Below, in pieces: positions 1 through 8,027 of a DNA stretch of 18,531 nucleotides; position 1 is the stretch's first letter; every line of letters begins with the position of its first letter. The position numbers and the translations under genes are program-made. The DNA is from CAWEHT01 sp963808455 (GTDB lineage Bacteria; Chloroflexota; Anaerolineae; CG2-30-64-16): assembly GCA_963808455.1 (NCBI GenBank), contig CAWEHT010000109.1, forward strand, positions 1 through 18,531. Reading direction: 5' to 3'. Under the pieces are notes generated by a model that saw only the letters and a list, made by a program, of their open reading frames with translations, was not told where the DNA came from and searched no databases.

Positions 1-114
1 CTTTTTATGTTAACCTTACCTGATTACATTGATATTGCTCGCCAACAGATTGCAAACGGTAGCTACAAGGTGTCAGCAAGTGATGTGGCCAGCCGGCTGA
101 TAGCCGATGCCTGA
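1..114 (+). CDS. flgM: FlgM anti-sigma-28 factor, C-terminal end (partial)
   Basis: The window opens inside a reading frame that ends at TGA 112-114 and encodes 37 residues. The segment contains DIARQQIANGSYKVSAS followed by DVASRLIADA. This matches the C-terminal pattern of FlgM, in which a helix with I..G.Y.V....VA..L binds sigma-28 (FliA) and holds late flagellar genes off until FlgM is exported through the finished hook. The 5' part lies outside the window, so start and promoter cannot be seen. The position directly before a flgN-like gene and flgK is the usual flgM context. The stop codon overlaps the next gene's ATG by 8 nt, which suggests coupled translation. The identification rests on a short C-terminal pattern plus context. 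Confidence 0.65.
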   Translation, partial: LFMLTLPDYIDIARQQIANGSYKVSASDVASRLIADA

Positions 115-592
115 CGAGAACGCCGAGGAATTGCTGGAGTTCTTGGGGCAATGCGCCGACTTGTGCGCGCAGTGGGAAGACTGGGCGGACCAACAGTTTG
201 AGGCCCTGCGGCGTGGTGACCTGAACGTGCTCACGGCTGCAACTGCCCAGCAGGCCAACCTGGCCGCGCACTTCGGGCGTCTTTCTGCCCGTCGGGGCCG
301 CCTGCAAGGGCCGGCCCCGAGACCTGGTGCTGACGGGGCGCAGGCCGATCCCCCAGGCACCTCGCCCCGCCTGCGAGCGGAGTTGCGCGCCCGGCGATGG
401 ACGCTGCAGGCAGCCGCGAATCGCGTGCTGGCCGCCAATTATCGCAACTTGAAGGCATTGAGTGTGCTCCGGGCGTTGGGCGGAGCCTGCGAAGCTCAGA
501 TGGTACCAGTCCAGGGCTGCGTGTACAGCCGTCCTGGGGGACCGGCAAAACCTCGCCAGGCCATTCACGCCATCATCGACCGCCGGGGCTGA
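107..592 (+). CDS. flgN: FlgN-like flagellar export chaperone
   Basis: This gene encodes 161 residues, close to the usual FlgN size of about 140-160. FlgN chaperones bind the hook-associated proteins FlgK and FlgL in the cytoplasm and deliver them to the export gate. The N-terminal half is helical and acidic (ELLEFLGQCADL, then QQFEALRRGDLNVL), and the C-terminal half has ANRVLAANYRNLKALSVLRAL, which fits the FlgN pattern. Between them is an atypical Pro/Gly/Ala-rich stretch at about residues 65-85. The C-terminal 30 residues look disordered. The ATG overlaps the flgM stop by 8 nt and flgK begins 13 nt downstream, so flgM-flgN-flgK-flgL read as one operon. Sequence conservation in this family is low, so the call leans on context as well as the helix pattern. 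Confidence 0.65.
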   Translation: MPDENAEELLEFLGQCADLCAQWEDWADQQFEALRRGDLNVLTAATAQQANLAAHFGRLSARRGRLQGPAPRPGADGAQADPPGTSPRLRAELRARRWTLQAAANRVLAANYRNLKALSVLRALGGACEAQMVPVQGCVYSRPGGPAKPRQAIHAIIDRRG

Positions 593-605
593 AGGATGAT
601 GCCAC

Positions 606-2004
606 ATGGGTTCGTTCGATGGGCTTTATATTGGCTTGAGCGCACTGCGCACTCAGCAAACTGTGCTGAGCGTGATCAGCAACAATACTGCCAATGTTGA
701 CACTACCGGCTACTCGAACGAGAGTGCCGCATTGGTGGCAATGCCGTCCGCCGCGGATGGCGGCGCGACGGCTGTCGGTGCAGGTGTTGATGTGGAGGCC
801 GTCCGCCGGTCCACCTCCGCGATTCTCACACAGGAGCTCTCGCAAGAGACCAGCGTGGACGGCCAGTGGGACACCATGCAAAGCGGCAGCGATCAGATCC
901 AACAGCTGTTCAATTCCACCACCAGCAGCGGTATTCTGGATGACCTCGACAACTTCTGGTCGTCATGGCAATCGCTCAGCGACGACCCGACCAATACCGC
1001 CAGCCGCACGAGCGTAGTTCAGGCGGGCGATGAGCTCGCCTCCGACTTCAACCAAACGGCAACCAGCCTTGACGATCAAGTGTCAACCCTGAACGACCAA
1101 CTTGACACGGAGGTCCAAAGCCTCAACGAATATGCGGGGCAAATCTCTGCCATCAACCAGCAGGTCATGAACGCTGAAGCCAGTGGCAACCCGGCCAACC
1201 AGTTGCTTGACGCGCGCGACACCCTGGTTCAGGAGATTTCAAAGATCGCGCAGGTCCAGACGGCTCAGAATGCCAACGGCAGCCTGACCGTCAGCCTGGG
1301 CGGCCATCTGCTGGTCAGCGGCACGGGGGCATCAACGATCAATGTCGGGCAAGACGTGTCAGGCAGCCCTGAGGCCATTTGGGCTGACGACAACAAGACG
1401 GTCAGCGTGGGCTCCGGCCAGCTCGCCGCGACCCTGGAACCTGCGCGATTGGGTCAAGGGGACCGTGCTTCCCCAGCTCAACCAGGTGGCCAGCGAAGTC
1501 ATCACCCAGGTCAATACGCTTCACGAAAGCGGCTATGATGCCAACGGCGCCCAGGGGGGCGCCTTTTTCACAGGCACCGACGCCAGCACTATCGCCACTT
1601 CGTCCACCCTCGAGGCTGATCCGGAGCTAGTTGCGGCGTCTGCTTCTTCCGGCGCAACAGGCGACGGCAGTATCGCGTTGTCCATAGCAGAGCTCCAGGA
1701 CAAGACGCTGAACGACTCGTCCAATGGCTTCGTCGATGAGAGCATCGACGGCGCTTACACAAACCTGGTGGGCACCGTTGGGCTGATGGCGCAGAAGAGC
1801 AGCAATATGGCGATCCAGCAGGACAAGCTGATGAGCTATCTCAACGAGCAACAGCAGGAGGTCGCCGGGGTGTCGCTTGACGAGCAATCGACAGAGATGC
1901 TGGCAGCCCAGGAAGCCTATGATGCGGCCTCGCGTGTGATCACGACGGTGAACAGTATGCTGGAGGTGCTCATCAACGGCACCGGCGCGGCCAGCAGCGC
2001 TTAG
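606..2004 (+). CDS. flgK: FlgK hook-associated protein 1, interrupted by one frameshift
   Basis: FlgK forms the first junction ring between hook and filament and is exported through the flagellar type III apparatus. The N-terminus has the rod/hook family D0 signature (VISNNTANVDTTGYS, residues about 22-36). The C-terminus has the matching helix, with AAQEAYDAASRVITTVNSML then EVLI. The frame starting at ATG 606 (RBS AAGGA, about 9 nt upstream) runs correctly to about 1436, then loses similarity and stops at 1538. From 1438 the frame ending at 2004 resumes (NLRDWVKGTVLPQLNQVAS), matching the FlgK NLRD..IP..L.QLN region. Skipping one G in the CTGGAAC at 1434-1440 joins both parts into 465 residues, a plausible FlgK length. 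The interruption is probably a sequencing insertion, though a real frameshift mutation cannot be excluded. Confidence 0.9.
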
Positions 2005-2012
2005 GGGGACAC

Positions 2013-2895
2013 ATGCGAATATCCGAGCAGATGCGCATCAGTGCCGGGATCAGCGCCATGGAGAGCAGCAAGGAAGCCGTGGACACGCTGGAGACGGAGA
2101 TTTCGACCGGCGATCAGATCTTGCAGCCATCCGACAACCCTGAGGGAGTCGAGCAGGCGATGCGCATCAAGACCTATCTGAGCGCCGTCAACAACTCGCT
2201 GCAAAACATCAATACGACCCAAAACTGGATCGATACTTCCTATACCGCCCTGAACGACTTCGTCAGCGTGATGAGCTCGATGAGGGTCCTGGGGCTGCAG
2301 GCTGCCAATGGGACGCTGTCTTCCTCAGACCTCCAGGGGCTGGCCTCCCAGGTACAGGAAGCGCTGACGGAAGCGGTCAGCCTCGGCAACACCCAGCAAG
2401 AAGGGGAGTACGTTTTCGGGGGCTTCCAGGTCAGCCAACAACCGTTCACGCTCTCAACCTCTACACTCGACGTCACCTGCACCAGCGACAGCGGTGTGAT
2501 GCTGAATGAGATCGAGCCCGGTGTAACGATTCAAGTCAACGTGCCCGGCACCGAGTCGTTTTTCGCGACCGGTTTCACGGCCCTCAAGCAACTCCAAAAC
2601 GAGCTGCAGAACAGTGACACCAGCGCCATCGACGCCACACTCAGCAGCCTGGACCAGAGCTGGGAGCAGGCCTCGGATGCCAGCGCTGTGCTCAGCTCGC
2701 ATGCAAGAGGTCACCACGACGCAATCGCGGCTGGAGACCTTCCAGACGATCTGGAGGAGCAGTACAGCAGCATCGTCAACGTTCGATAGAGTAACAGCTC
2801 GGTAGAGCTGAGCAGCGCGGCAGGAAGGGTATCAGGCCACCCTGACCACGCTATCCAAGAGCACGTTCCAATCGCTTTTCGATTACCTGGGCTGA
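2013..2895 (+). CDS. flgL: FlgL hook-associated protein 3, with several frameshifts near the 3' end
   Basis: FlgL is the second hook-filament junction protein and is related to flagellin. The N-terminus is a typical flagellin/FlgL D0-D1 start (MRISEQMRISAGISAMESS, later LQPSDNPEGVEQAMRIKTYL). ATG 2013 follows flgK by 8 nt with a GGGGGA Shine-Dalgarno sequence. The first frame stays convincing to about 2699 and meets a stop at 2787-2789. The protein continues in alternating frames: MQEVTTTQSRLETFQTI from 2701, LEEQYSSIVNV from about 2752, DRVTAR from 2785, VELSSAA from 2802, and GYQATLTTLSKSTFQSLFDY then LG from 2827 to TGA 2893-2895. That last segment is a classic FlgL/flagellin C-terminus. 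About five one-base indels (near 2700, 2751, 2783, 2801, 2823) restore a protein of about 293 residues, a normal FlgL length. Confidence 0.88.
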
Positions 2896-2922
2896 TATCG
2901 AGCCTGGGTGACAAATTGTGAA

Positions 2923-2955
2923 GCCGCCCCCTGGTGGGCCCCTTCAGGGGGCGGC
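2923..2955. terminator. GC-rich hairpin between convergent operons
   Basis: GCCGCCCCCTG (2923-2933) is perfectly complementary to CAGGGGGCGGC (2945-2955), giving an 11-bp stem with an 11-nt loop. It lies 28 nt after the flgL stop and 25 nt before the stop of the opposing glycosidase-like gene, the right place for a bidirectional terminator. Neither side has a clear T-tract. Reading on the - strand, the hairpin is followed by a mildly AT-rich TTCACAATTTGT; on the + strand no T-run follows. The hairpin is seen directly and the terminator role is inferred. Confidence 0.7.
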
Positions 2956-2980
2956 CGTGAGCGTGACGTCCGCGCTGGCC

Positions 2981-5302
2981 TCACTGCCCTAAAGGTGTCG
3001 GTGTGGGCGTCGCGTACATGGACGAGTCCGCGTCCTGAGATGCCGCGTTCGACCCCTCCGGCTCCGTGGTGCGCTGAAACACGAGCAAGAAATCCACGTG
3101 CTCTTTGCCGGGCATGCCAAAGCGGCTGACCTTGTCGCTCAGCCCCGCCACCGCCGCAGAGTAGCTCCCGACCGCCCCGTACATGGGGAAATTACCGCCG
3201 TAGTAGTTGTAGATGTCGTAGCCGGTGCGAGGTTTCACGGTTACCGTGTATTCCCCGGTTGGCCAGGTGATCACGACGCTGCCGCTTGTCTCCTGGCCGT
3301 CCTCATCGAGCAGGCGCACGTAGATGTGGTGCCGGCCTGCTGCCTGATGGGGGTCCTCCAGCCGGGCGCTCACCAGGCGCCAGACGCTGGAGCCGGGCGC
3401 GGCCTGCGCCTTGTCCAGGTGAATGTGCAGCCAGTTCAGCCTGGTGTCCCATACCTTGAGGGCGGGTGGTGTGGCTGCTGCCGTCGCCGTCATGGTGGGC
3501 GTGGGCGTCGGGACCGTTGGCGATGCGGCTGCCACAGGGGCGCCTTTGCACTGGGGGGGCGGTGAGGAGTCTGGGCCAGGCTGGCCGATGGCAGCAACCT
3601 CCTGCCAGCCCCGGTCTCTGATTTCCATGCCCCACGTATGCCCATCATCGGGCGGCTCCCAGGTGCGGATCGAAGGCTGGAGTTCCGCGAGCCAGACGGT
3701 CACGCAATTGAACACCGCGTTGTCGCGCCAGTAGATGACCCAGCCCTGGTTGGCCGGGTCAGGCCCGGGAGGAAGCGTGGGCGTGGGCGTCCCGGCGAGC
3801 GCGAAGAGCAACTCAGGCTTGGGCGTCGGTGAAGGCGACGGCAGAGCAGGTGCGTCCATCTGCGCCGCGCTCTCGGCCGGGAATGGGGCCGCCGTGGGGT
3901 AGGCTGCCGGCACGGGGGTCGCCGTGGGCTCGGGTGTCGGCCCAGGCGTCATAGTGCGCGGCGTCGAGGTGGCGAAGATGTCGGCCCAGGCCGAAGCGTT
4001 GGCCTGGGCGTCCAAGGCGGCTGTTGCCATTGACGCGGCACGCCCGGCAGCCGTGCTGGCTGCCGTCGGCGGTGGCGTGGGGCGCGCTCCGGCCAGGCCG
4101 GCCAGGCGCTGCACCGCGGCCACGACCGGCTTGGGGGCACCGGCAGTGCCGTAGAACCACGCTGCAGGCTCCCACTCCGGATCATAGTTCCCGGCAGCCT
4201 CGTTGGCCAGCAGCCACGGAGTGAAGGCAAAATAGTAATCGGGGGCCTCGCGGGTCATGTAGGTATACGCCTGGACCGTCCGCCCTGCGACGTCCGCGTC
4301 TGTGACGGGCGGGTAGCGTGGGTCTTCGTGCGTTCCCGGGATGGCGCCACCTTCGGTCGAGATGATCGGCATGACCAGGCCGGTCGTCTGCGTCACGATA
4401 TCCTCGTACGCTTCGAACTTCAAGAAACCGTTCGAGTCCTGGTCGATGGTGTTGCCCACATAGTAGCCCCCTTCCGAGCGCGGCAGGTGGCTGCTGGCCC
4501 GCGCCTGGTCGATGGCTTGCACCTGGGCGTCGCTCAACTGGCGCTGGGTTATTTCGGCCTGGCCGAGCGGGACGGAGGTCAGGTTGGCGGGATCGGCCGG
4601 GTAATCGACCGGGTGATTCAGAAAATAGTTGTGCAGGGCCACCCAACTGCTCTCCAGTGTGGGCTGCCCGCCCTCCTCGATCACCTCCTGAAGGAATGCG
4701 CGGAGGAACTTGTCGTCAGGATAGTCACCTCCTGGGGTAAGCGCGGGCACGCTGGGGAACCCGCCGGCGTCGATGACTTGCTGCGCCGAAGGCAGCCAGC
4801 CGGCCACCAGCGTGTCCACGCTGATCGAGGCACCATCCGGCCAGCCGCCGGGGGCACCTGCCATATTGGGCTCATTGTAGAGCTCGTAGTAGTACACGCC
4901 CAGCGGGCGTGCTGCCTGCACCAGGGACGTCAGGTGTTCGTAAGGCCCATTGTCCCGGCGAAAAACGCGCAGCACCGGCATCATGCCGTGGTCGGCCAAC
5001 GATTTCAGCAGTTGTTCATGCTCGATTTTGTCCTCATCGGGCTGCATGACCTTGACCCACTTGATGCCCAGGCTCGCGGCTTGCTCGACCCACCGATCGA
5101 CCACGTTCGTCGGTTGGCCGAACAGCGTCGGCGGCCAGTCGATGCCCCAGCCGTTGTCTGCCGGTGGCCGGGGGAAACGATTTAGCCCGCCGGCCACGGC
5201 CGAGGCCGGGCTTGCCGCCACGCCGGGACCTGCCGTCGCGGGGCGCACCGGGGCCAGGGCCAGCATAAGCGCCAAGGCTATCAAGACCATGCCAGACCGC
5301 AT
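2981..5302 (-). CDS. Secreted clan GH-A-like glycoside hydrolase with Pro/Thr-rich linkers
   Basis: This gene encodes 773 residues in one open frame. A Sec signal peptide covers residues about 1-24 (hydrophobic core then PVRPATA). Residues about 40-400 look like a retaining clan GH-A TIM barrel. YELYNEPN holds the typical Asn-Glu-Pro acid/base (E144), and PIISTEGGA near a late strand holds a candidate nucleophile (E317). A long Pro/Thr/Ser/Ala linker follows (about 405-510), then a beta-rich region with WVIYWRDN and TVWLAELQPS, a second PTPTPTMTAT linker, and a C-terminal beta-domain with YDIYNYYGG. The protein ends in another PTPTP tail. The substrate cannot be told from sequence. Its ATG lies 13 nt after the flgE stop, with GGCGAGGCG just before it, so it should be co-transcribed with flgE. 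Proteins of this style are common in Chloroflexota. Confidence 0.85.
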   Translation of the reverse strand: MRSGMVLIALALMLALAPVRPATAGPGVAASPASAVAGGLNRFPRPPADNGWGIDWPPTLFGQPTNVVDRWVEQAASLGIKWVKVMQPDEDKIEHEQLLKSLADHGMMPVLRVFRRDNGPYEHLTSLVQAARPLGVYYYELYNEPNMAGAPGGWPDGASISVDTLVAGWLPSAQQVIDAGGFPSVPALTPGGDYPDDKFLRAFLQEVIEEGGQPTLESSWVALHNYFLNHPVDYPADPANLTSVPLGQAEITQRQLSDAQVQAIDQARASSHLPRSEGGYYVGNTIDQDSNGFLKFEAYEDIVTQTTGLVMPIISTEGGAIPGTHEDPRYPPVTDADVAGRTVQAYTYMTREAPDYYFAFTPWLLANEAAGNYDPEWEPAAWFYGTAGAPKPVVAAVQRLAGLAGARPTPPPTAASTAAGRAASMATAALDAQANASAWADIFATSTPRTMTPGPTPEPTATPVPAAYPTAAPFPAESAAQMDAPALPSPSPTPKPELLFALAGTPTPTLPPGPDPANQGWVIYWRDNAVFNCVTVWLAELQPSIRTWEPPDDGHTWGMEIRDRGWQEVAAIGQPGPDSSPPPQCKGAPVAAASPTVPTPTPTMTATAAATPPALKVWDTRLNWLHIHLDKAQAAPGSSVWRLVSARLEDPHQAAGRHHIYVRLLDEDGQETSGSVVITWPTGEYTVTVKPRTGYDIYNYYGGNFPMYGAVGSYSAAVAGLSDKVSRFGMPGKEHVDFLLVFQRTTEPEGSNAASQDADSSMYATPTPTPLGQ

Positions 5303-5315
5303 CAGAACGCCTCGC

Positions 5316-6897
5316 CTAATGGATCAGATTGACCAGGTCCTGCAACATCTGATCGGATGAAGTGATCACCTTCGAGTTGGCCTCGAAGCTACGTTGTGCG
5401 CTGATCATGTTGCTGAACTCTGTGGCCAGGTTGACATTCGAGGACTCCGTGTACCCCGCCTCGATGCTGCCCAGCCCTGCGGAGCCTGGCACACCCGTTG
5501 TGGCATTGCCGCTGTCGGCTCCGCTCGAGAACATATTATCGCCCATCCGGATCAGGCCGTCATCGTTGGCGAAGTTCGCCAATGCCAGCTTTCCCAGCAC
5601 CTTGGTCGCGCCGTTGCCATAGGTGCCGACGACTTCCCCGTTCGACGAGACGCTCCAGCCGGTCAAGTCGCCGGGCGCATATCCGTCTTGCGTCGGAGTG
5701 CCCAGGTCGCTGGTCTGATCGAGTTGGGTTAGCTTCGAGAAATCGAGGGAGATAGTTTGGGCGGCCGCGCCATTGTTATAGGTCAGCGACAGCGACGTGG
5801 TCGTCGAGCCGGCGGAATAGGCGCCTGTGCTGGTGAAATCCAACGAGCTGGCCGTCGCCGGCGTGATTGTAGCGATCGTGCTGTCGCCGTCGGTAACCTG
5901 CCAGCTCCAGTCATTGGTGGCACCAGTGTTCTTGGTGAGAATGAGGTTGAGGGTGTGAGCCGTGCCCAATGAGTCGTACACTTGCAGGCTGGAAGTCACG
6001 CTCTGCGCCACGTAGGCCACCGAGGCCGCGCCTGCCCCGCGGGTGCCGTCGGTCAGCGTGCCGCTGCCGAAGTTGATGGTCAGGCCACGGCCCGTGTCGT
6101 AGGTTGTTCCCTCCACGCTGGTGACGCTCTGCCAAGCGGAGGTAGAGGCCGAACCGCTCACGCCGGCGATGTTGATCGCGTTGCCGTTGCTGTCGACCAC
6201 CCGGAATTGTTGCGCGCCGGCAGTGCCCTGGATCTCCACGTAGTAGGTGTCGCTCGGCAGCTCATTGGTGACGGAAGCACCTGAGGCAGCGGTGCCGAAG
6301 CCGGTCACCGTGCCGGAGATCGTCGAGCAAGTGGAGATCGAACGTGCGGCCAGGGCCGAATCGATGTTGCCCGTGACGCCTACGTTCTGGGTGGCCTGGG
6401 CCATCCCCTGGTCCATCGGCACCACGATGGCCGACAGGGCGCCGGTGGTGTTGATCACGCCGGTGGTGGAATCGGCATTCCAGCCTAGAATTCGCATGCC
6501 CGTTAACGAGTTCTCCAGCGTGCCATCCGCTCCGAGCTCAAGCGATGACCCATCGCGGGAATAGAGTTGCTCGCCATTGCCCTGAAAGACGAAGAAACCC
6601 GAGCCCGAAATAGCGAGGTCGTTCGAGTCCCCGGTGTTGACCATCGAGCCTTGGGTAAAGAGGCCGCTGACGCCTCCCAGTGTGGCACCGAGGCCGATCT
6701 GGATCGGGTTAATCCCGCCTGTCGTCGTCGTAGGCGCCGAGCCTGTCAACTGGATCTCGGCTCAAGAGATCCTCGAAGGTGACCTTCGAGGTCTTATAGC
6801 CGTTGGTGTTCTCGTTGGCGATGTTGTTGGCGATGACGTCCATGTAGGTCTGATCATCACGCAGCGCCGCGGAGGCGCTGGACATCGAGATAAGCAT
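5316..6897 (-). CDS. flgE: FlgE flagellar hook protein, interrupted by one frameshift
   Basis: FlgE polymerises into the hook after export by the flagellar secretion system. ATG 6897 is preceded by GGGAGG about 8 nt upstream. The N-terminal D0 motif is clear (ANNIANENTNGYK, residues 23-35, then VTFEDLL). This frame turns off-family after about 6753 and stops at 6709. The next frame resumes with QLTGSAPTTTTGGINPIQIG, the usual GGINP.Q.G region of hook proteins, and continues to 5316. The C-terminus carries NLATEFSNMISAQRSFEAN and SKVITSSDQMLQDLVNLI, typical of FlgE. Removing one base from the GATCCAG at about 6749-6755 gives roughly 526 residues. FlgE is longer than the enteric protein because of Thr/Ser-rich central D1-D2 domains. 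Confidence 0.92.
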
Positions 6898-7072
6898 TTC
6901 AATGACCTCCCTGGGTTGAGTAGATGGTCTCTCGGCCCCCTACAAGAGGTCCGGCCGGAGACCTAGAGATTCATGCCGGATTGGCCGGCAACCGCCTATC
7001 CGTGCCGCCAAGTTTGATATCGACCGAGTGGCTAAGCTGTGCGCCGTGCGACGGCGCGGGTGTCAAGCCGGC
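6898..7072 (-). promoter_or_regulatory. Structured 175-nt flgE leader with three hairpins
   Basis: This is the only long non-coding gap in the - strand operon and it lies directly upstream of flgE. Three self-complementary elements are visible. At 7041-7057 there is a 7-bp stem (GCGCCGT/ACGGCGC) with a 3-nt loop, just after the upstream stop codon. At 6974-6990 there is a 6-bp stem (TGCCGG/CCGGCA) with a 5-nt loop. At 6926-6963 there is an 11-bp stem with a one-base bulge (GGTCTC-t-CGGCC pairing with GGCCG-GAGACC). The flgE ribosome binding site follows the last one. The region could attenuate or boost flgE relative to flgD and fliK. I see no convincing promoter and no known riboswitch core. 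Confidence 0.45.
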
Positions 7073-7474
7073 TCAGCTGCGGCTCCCGGGCACGACCACC
7101 GCGCTGTCGATGTGCGTGAAGACGTTTGCCTGATCTTCACCGCGTTCGAGCGCCGTGATCACAACCTTGTTGCGGACGCTGACGATCAGTGCCAGATCGT
7201 CGTACAGGATCAGGGATTCCTGGGCCCCTTTAGCGCCCGCCATGTCCACCGCCCCGGCCAGCCGGGCGGTGTCTTGTTGGCTCAGCTTGATATCGCGCGA
7301 CCGCAGGCGTTCCTGGGCGTGGGTAGAGAAGCGCAGCGGCGTATTGATGGCTGCCTGCAGCGCATCGGCAAAGCCGCCAGGCTGGCATCCCACGCTCGCA
7401 TCCTGCAGACGGCGCGACGCGAGGTCGGCCGGTGAGATGCGTTGGGGCGGCGAGCCGGGTAGCTGATCGACCAT
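7073..7474 (-). CDS. Flagellar operon protein of the TIGR02530 family
   Basis: This small protein (133 residues) sits between flgD and flgE, its standard place in Firmicutes- and Chloroflexota-type flagellar operons. Family signatures are visible: a disordered N-terminal third, then LRFSTHAQERLRSR (residues 47-60), KGAQESLILYDDLALIVSV (82-100), RNKVVITAL, and the C-terminal block NVFTHIDSAVVV (117-128). ATG 7474 has TAGGAGT a few nt upstream and lies 8 nt after the flgD stop, so the two are translationally close. The molecular role of this family is not well defined; it is consistently linked with hook assembly genes. No interruption is seen. Confidence 0.9.
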   Translation of the reverse strand: MVDQLPGSPPQRISPADLASRRLQDASVGCQPGGFADALQAAINTPLRFSTHAQERLRSRDIKLSQQDTARLAGAVDMAGAKGAQESLILYDDLALIVSVRNKVVITALERGEDQANVFTHIDSAVVVPGSRS

Positions 7475-7482
7475 CTAAACTC

Positions 7483-7989
7483 CTATTCCGTGACCGAAGT
7501 AAGGTCGCTTATCGACACCAAAGTGCCGCCGACATCCAGCGACACATTGCCGTCGTTGATCGTGAGGCTCTCCACGGTGCCCGATACGGCCGTGCCGCTC
7601 ACGGTGGCGTCAACCGTGCGCCCGAGCAAGTTGCTGGCGTTGCCGACCTGTTGCTGCTGCTGGTCGGTGCTCAACGTGGTGTTCAGGTTGTACATCTGCT
7701 CCAGCAGGCTGAGTTGGGCCAGCTGGTTGAAGAACGCCGTGCCATCCATCGGATCGAGAGGGTCCTGGTTCTGCATTTCGGCGAGCAGCAGCTGCATGAA
7801 CTGGCTCGAATCCAACGCGTCGCCGGTGCCCGAGGAACTCGAGCTGGATGAGGTCGAGCTGGTGCTGGTGCTGCTGGCGGTCGAGGCAACCCGGCCGTAG
7901 CTGGAGGAGGTCGGGTTGGCGTAGGTGCCGGTTGTGGCCGCGGCCACGCGGCCGTATTGGCTCGCCAGGGCTTTAATGGGATCCGTCAT
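7483..7989 (-). CDS. flgD: FlgD hook-capping protein
   Basis: FlgD forms the cap on which FlgE subunits assemble into the hook. The 168-residue product has the diagnostic N-terminal FlgD block at about residues 59-99, including SSQFMQLLLAEMQNQDPLDP and FFNQLAQLSLLEQM. A short beta-rich C-terminal region follows (LLGRTVDATVSGTAV..GTVESLTI). The C-terminus is short compared with enteric FlgD (about 230 residues) and lacks the full Fn3/tudor extension. Before the core lies a Ser/Thr-rich run (residues about 36-56), and the motif YGRVA occurs twice (residues 12-16 and 31-35). ATG 7989 has an almost perfect Shine-Dalgarno sequence. The gene lies between fliK and the TIGR02530 gene. Confidence 0.93.
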   Translation of the reverse strand: MTDPIKALASQYGRVAAATTGTYANPTSSSYGRVASTASSTSTSSTSSSSSSSGTGDALDSSQFMQLLLAEMQNQDPLDPMDGTAFFNQLAQLSLLEQMYNLNTTLSTDQQQQQVGNASNLLGRTVDATVSGTAVSGTVESLTINDGNVSLDVGGTLVSISDLTSVTE

Positions 7990-7991
7990 TT

Positions 7992-8002
7992 ACCACCTCC
8001 TT
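7992..8002 (-). promoter_or_regulatory. Strong Shine-Dalgarno sequence of flgD
   Basis: On the - strand AAGGAGGTGGT precedes the flgD ATG (7989) by only a few bases. It is the best match to the 16S rRNA anti-Shine-Dalgarno sequence seen in this window. It fixes the flgD start and suggests flgD is translated efficiently compared with its operon neighbours. Confidence 0.75.
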
Positions 8003-8027
8003 CCAGAACGCACAAGGCACTATCAGC

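Noticed and set aside
1425..1445. Programmed ribosomal frameshifting in flgK
   Set aside because: There is no slippery heptamer, upstream Shine-Dalgarno stimulator or clear downstream structure, and similar one-base breaks occur in many neighbouring genes.
4328..5185. + strand open frame of 285 codons opposite the glycosidase-like gene
   Set aside because: It is antisense to a convincing signal-peptide/TIM-barrel protein, with no ribosome binding site or family resemblance seen.
6964..7060. Possible cyclic-di-GMP riboswitch in the flgE leader
   Set aside because: Hairpins and a CGCACAG string are present, but the conserved GCAAAGCC core and receptor arrangement are not.
7061..7066. TTGACA on the - strand as a -35 promoter box for flgE
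   Set aside because: No acceptable -10 element lies 16-18 nt downstream; that spacer is a GC-rich hairpin.
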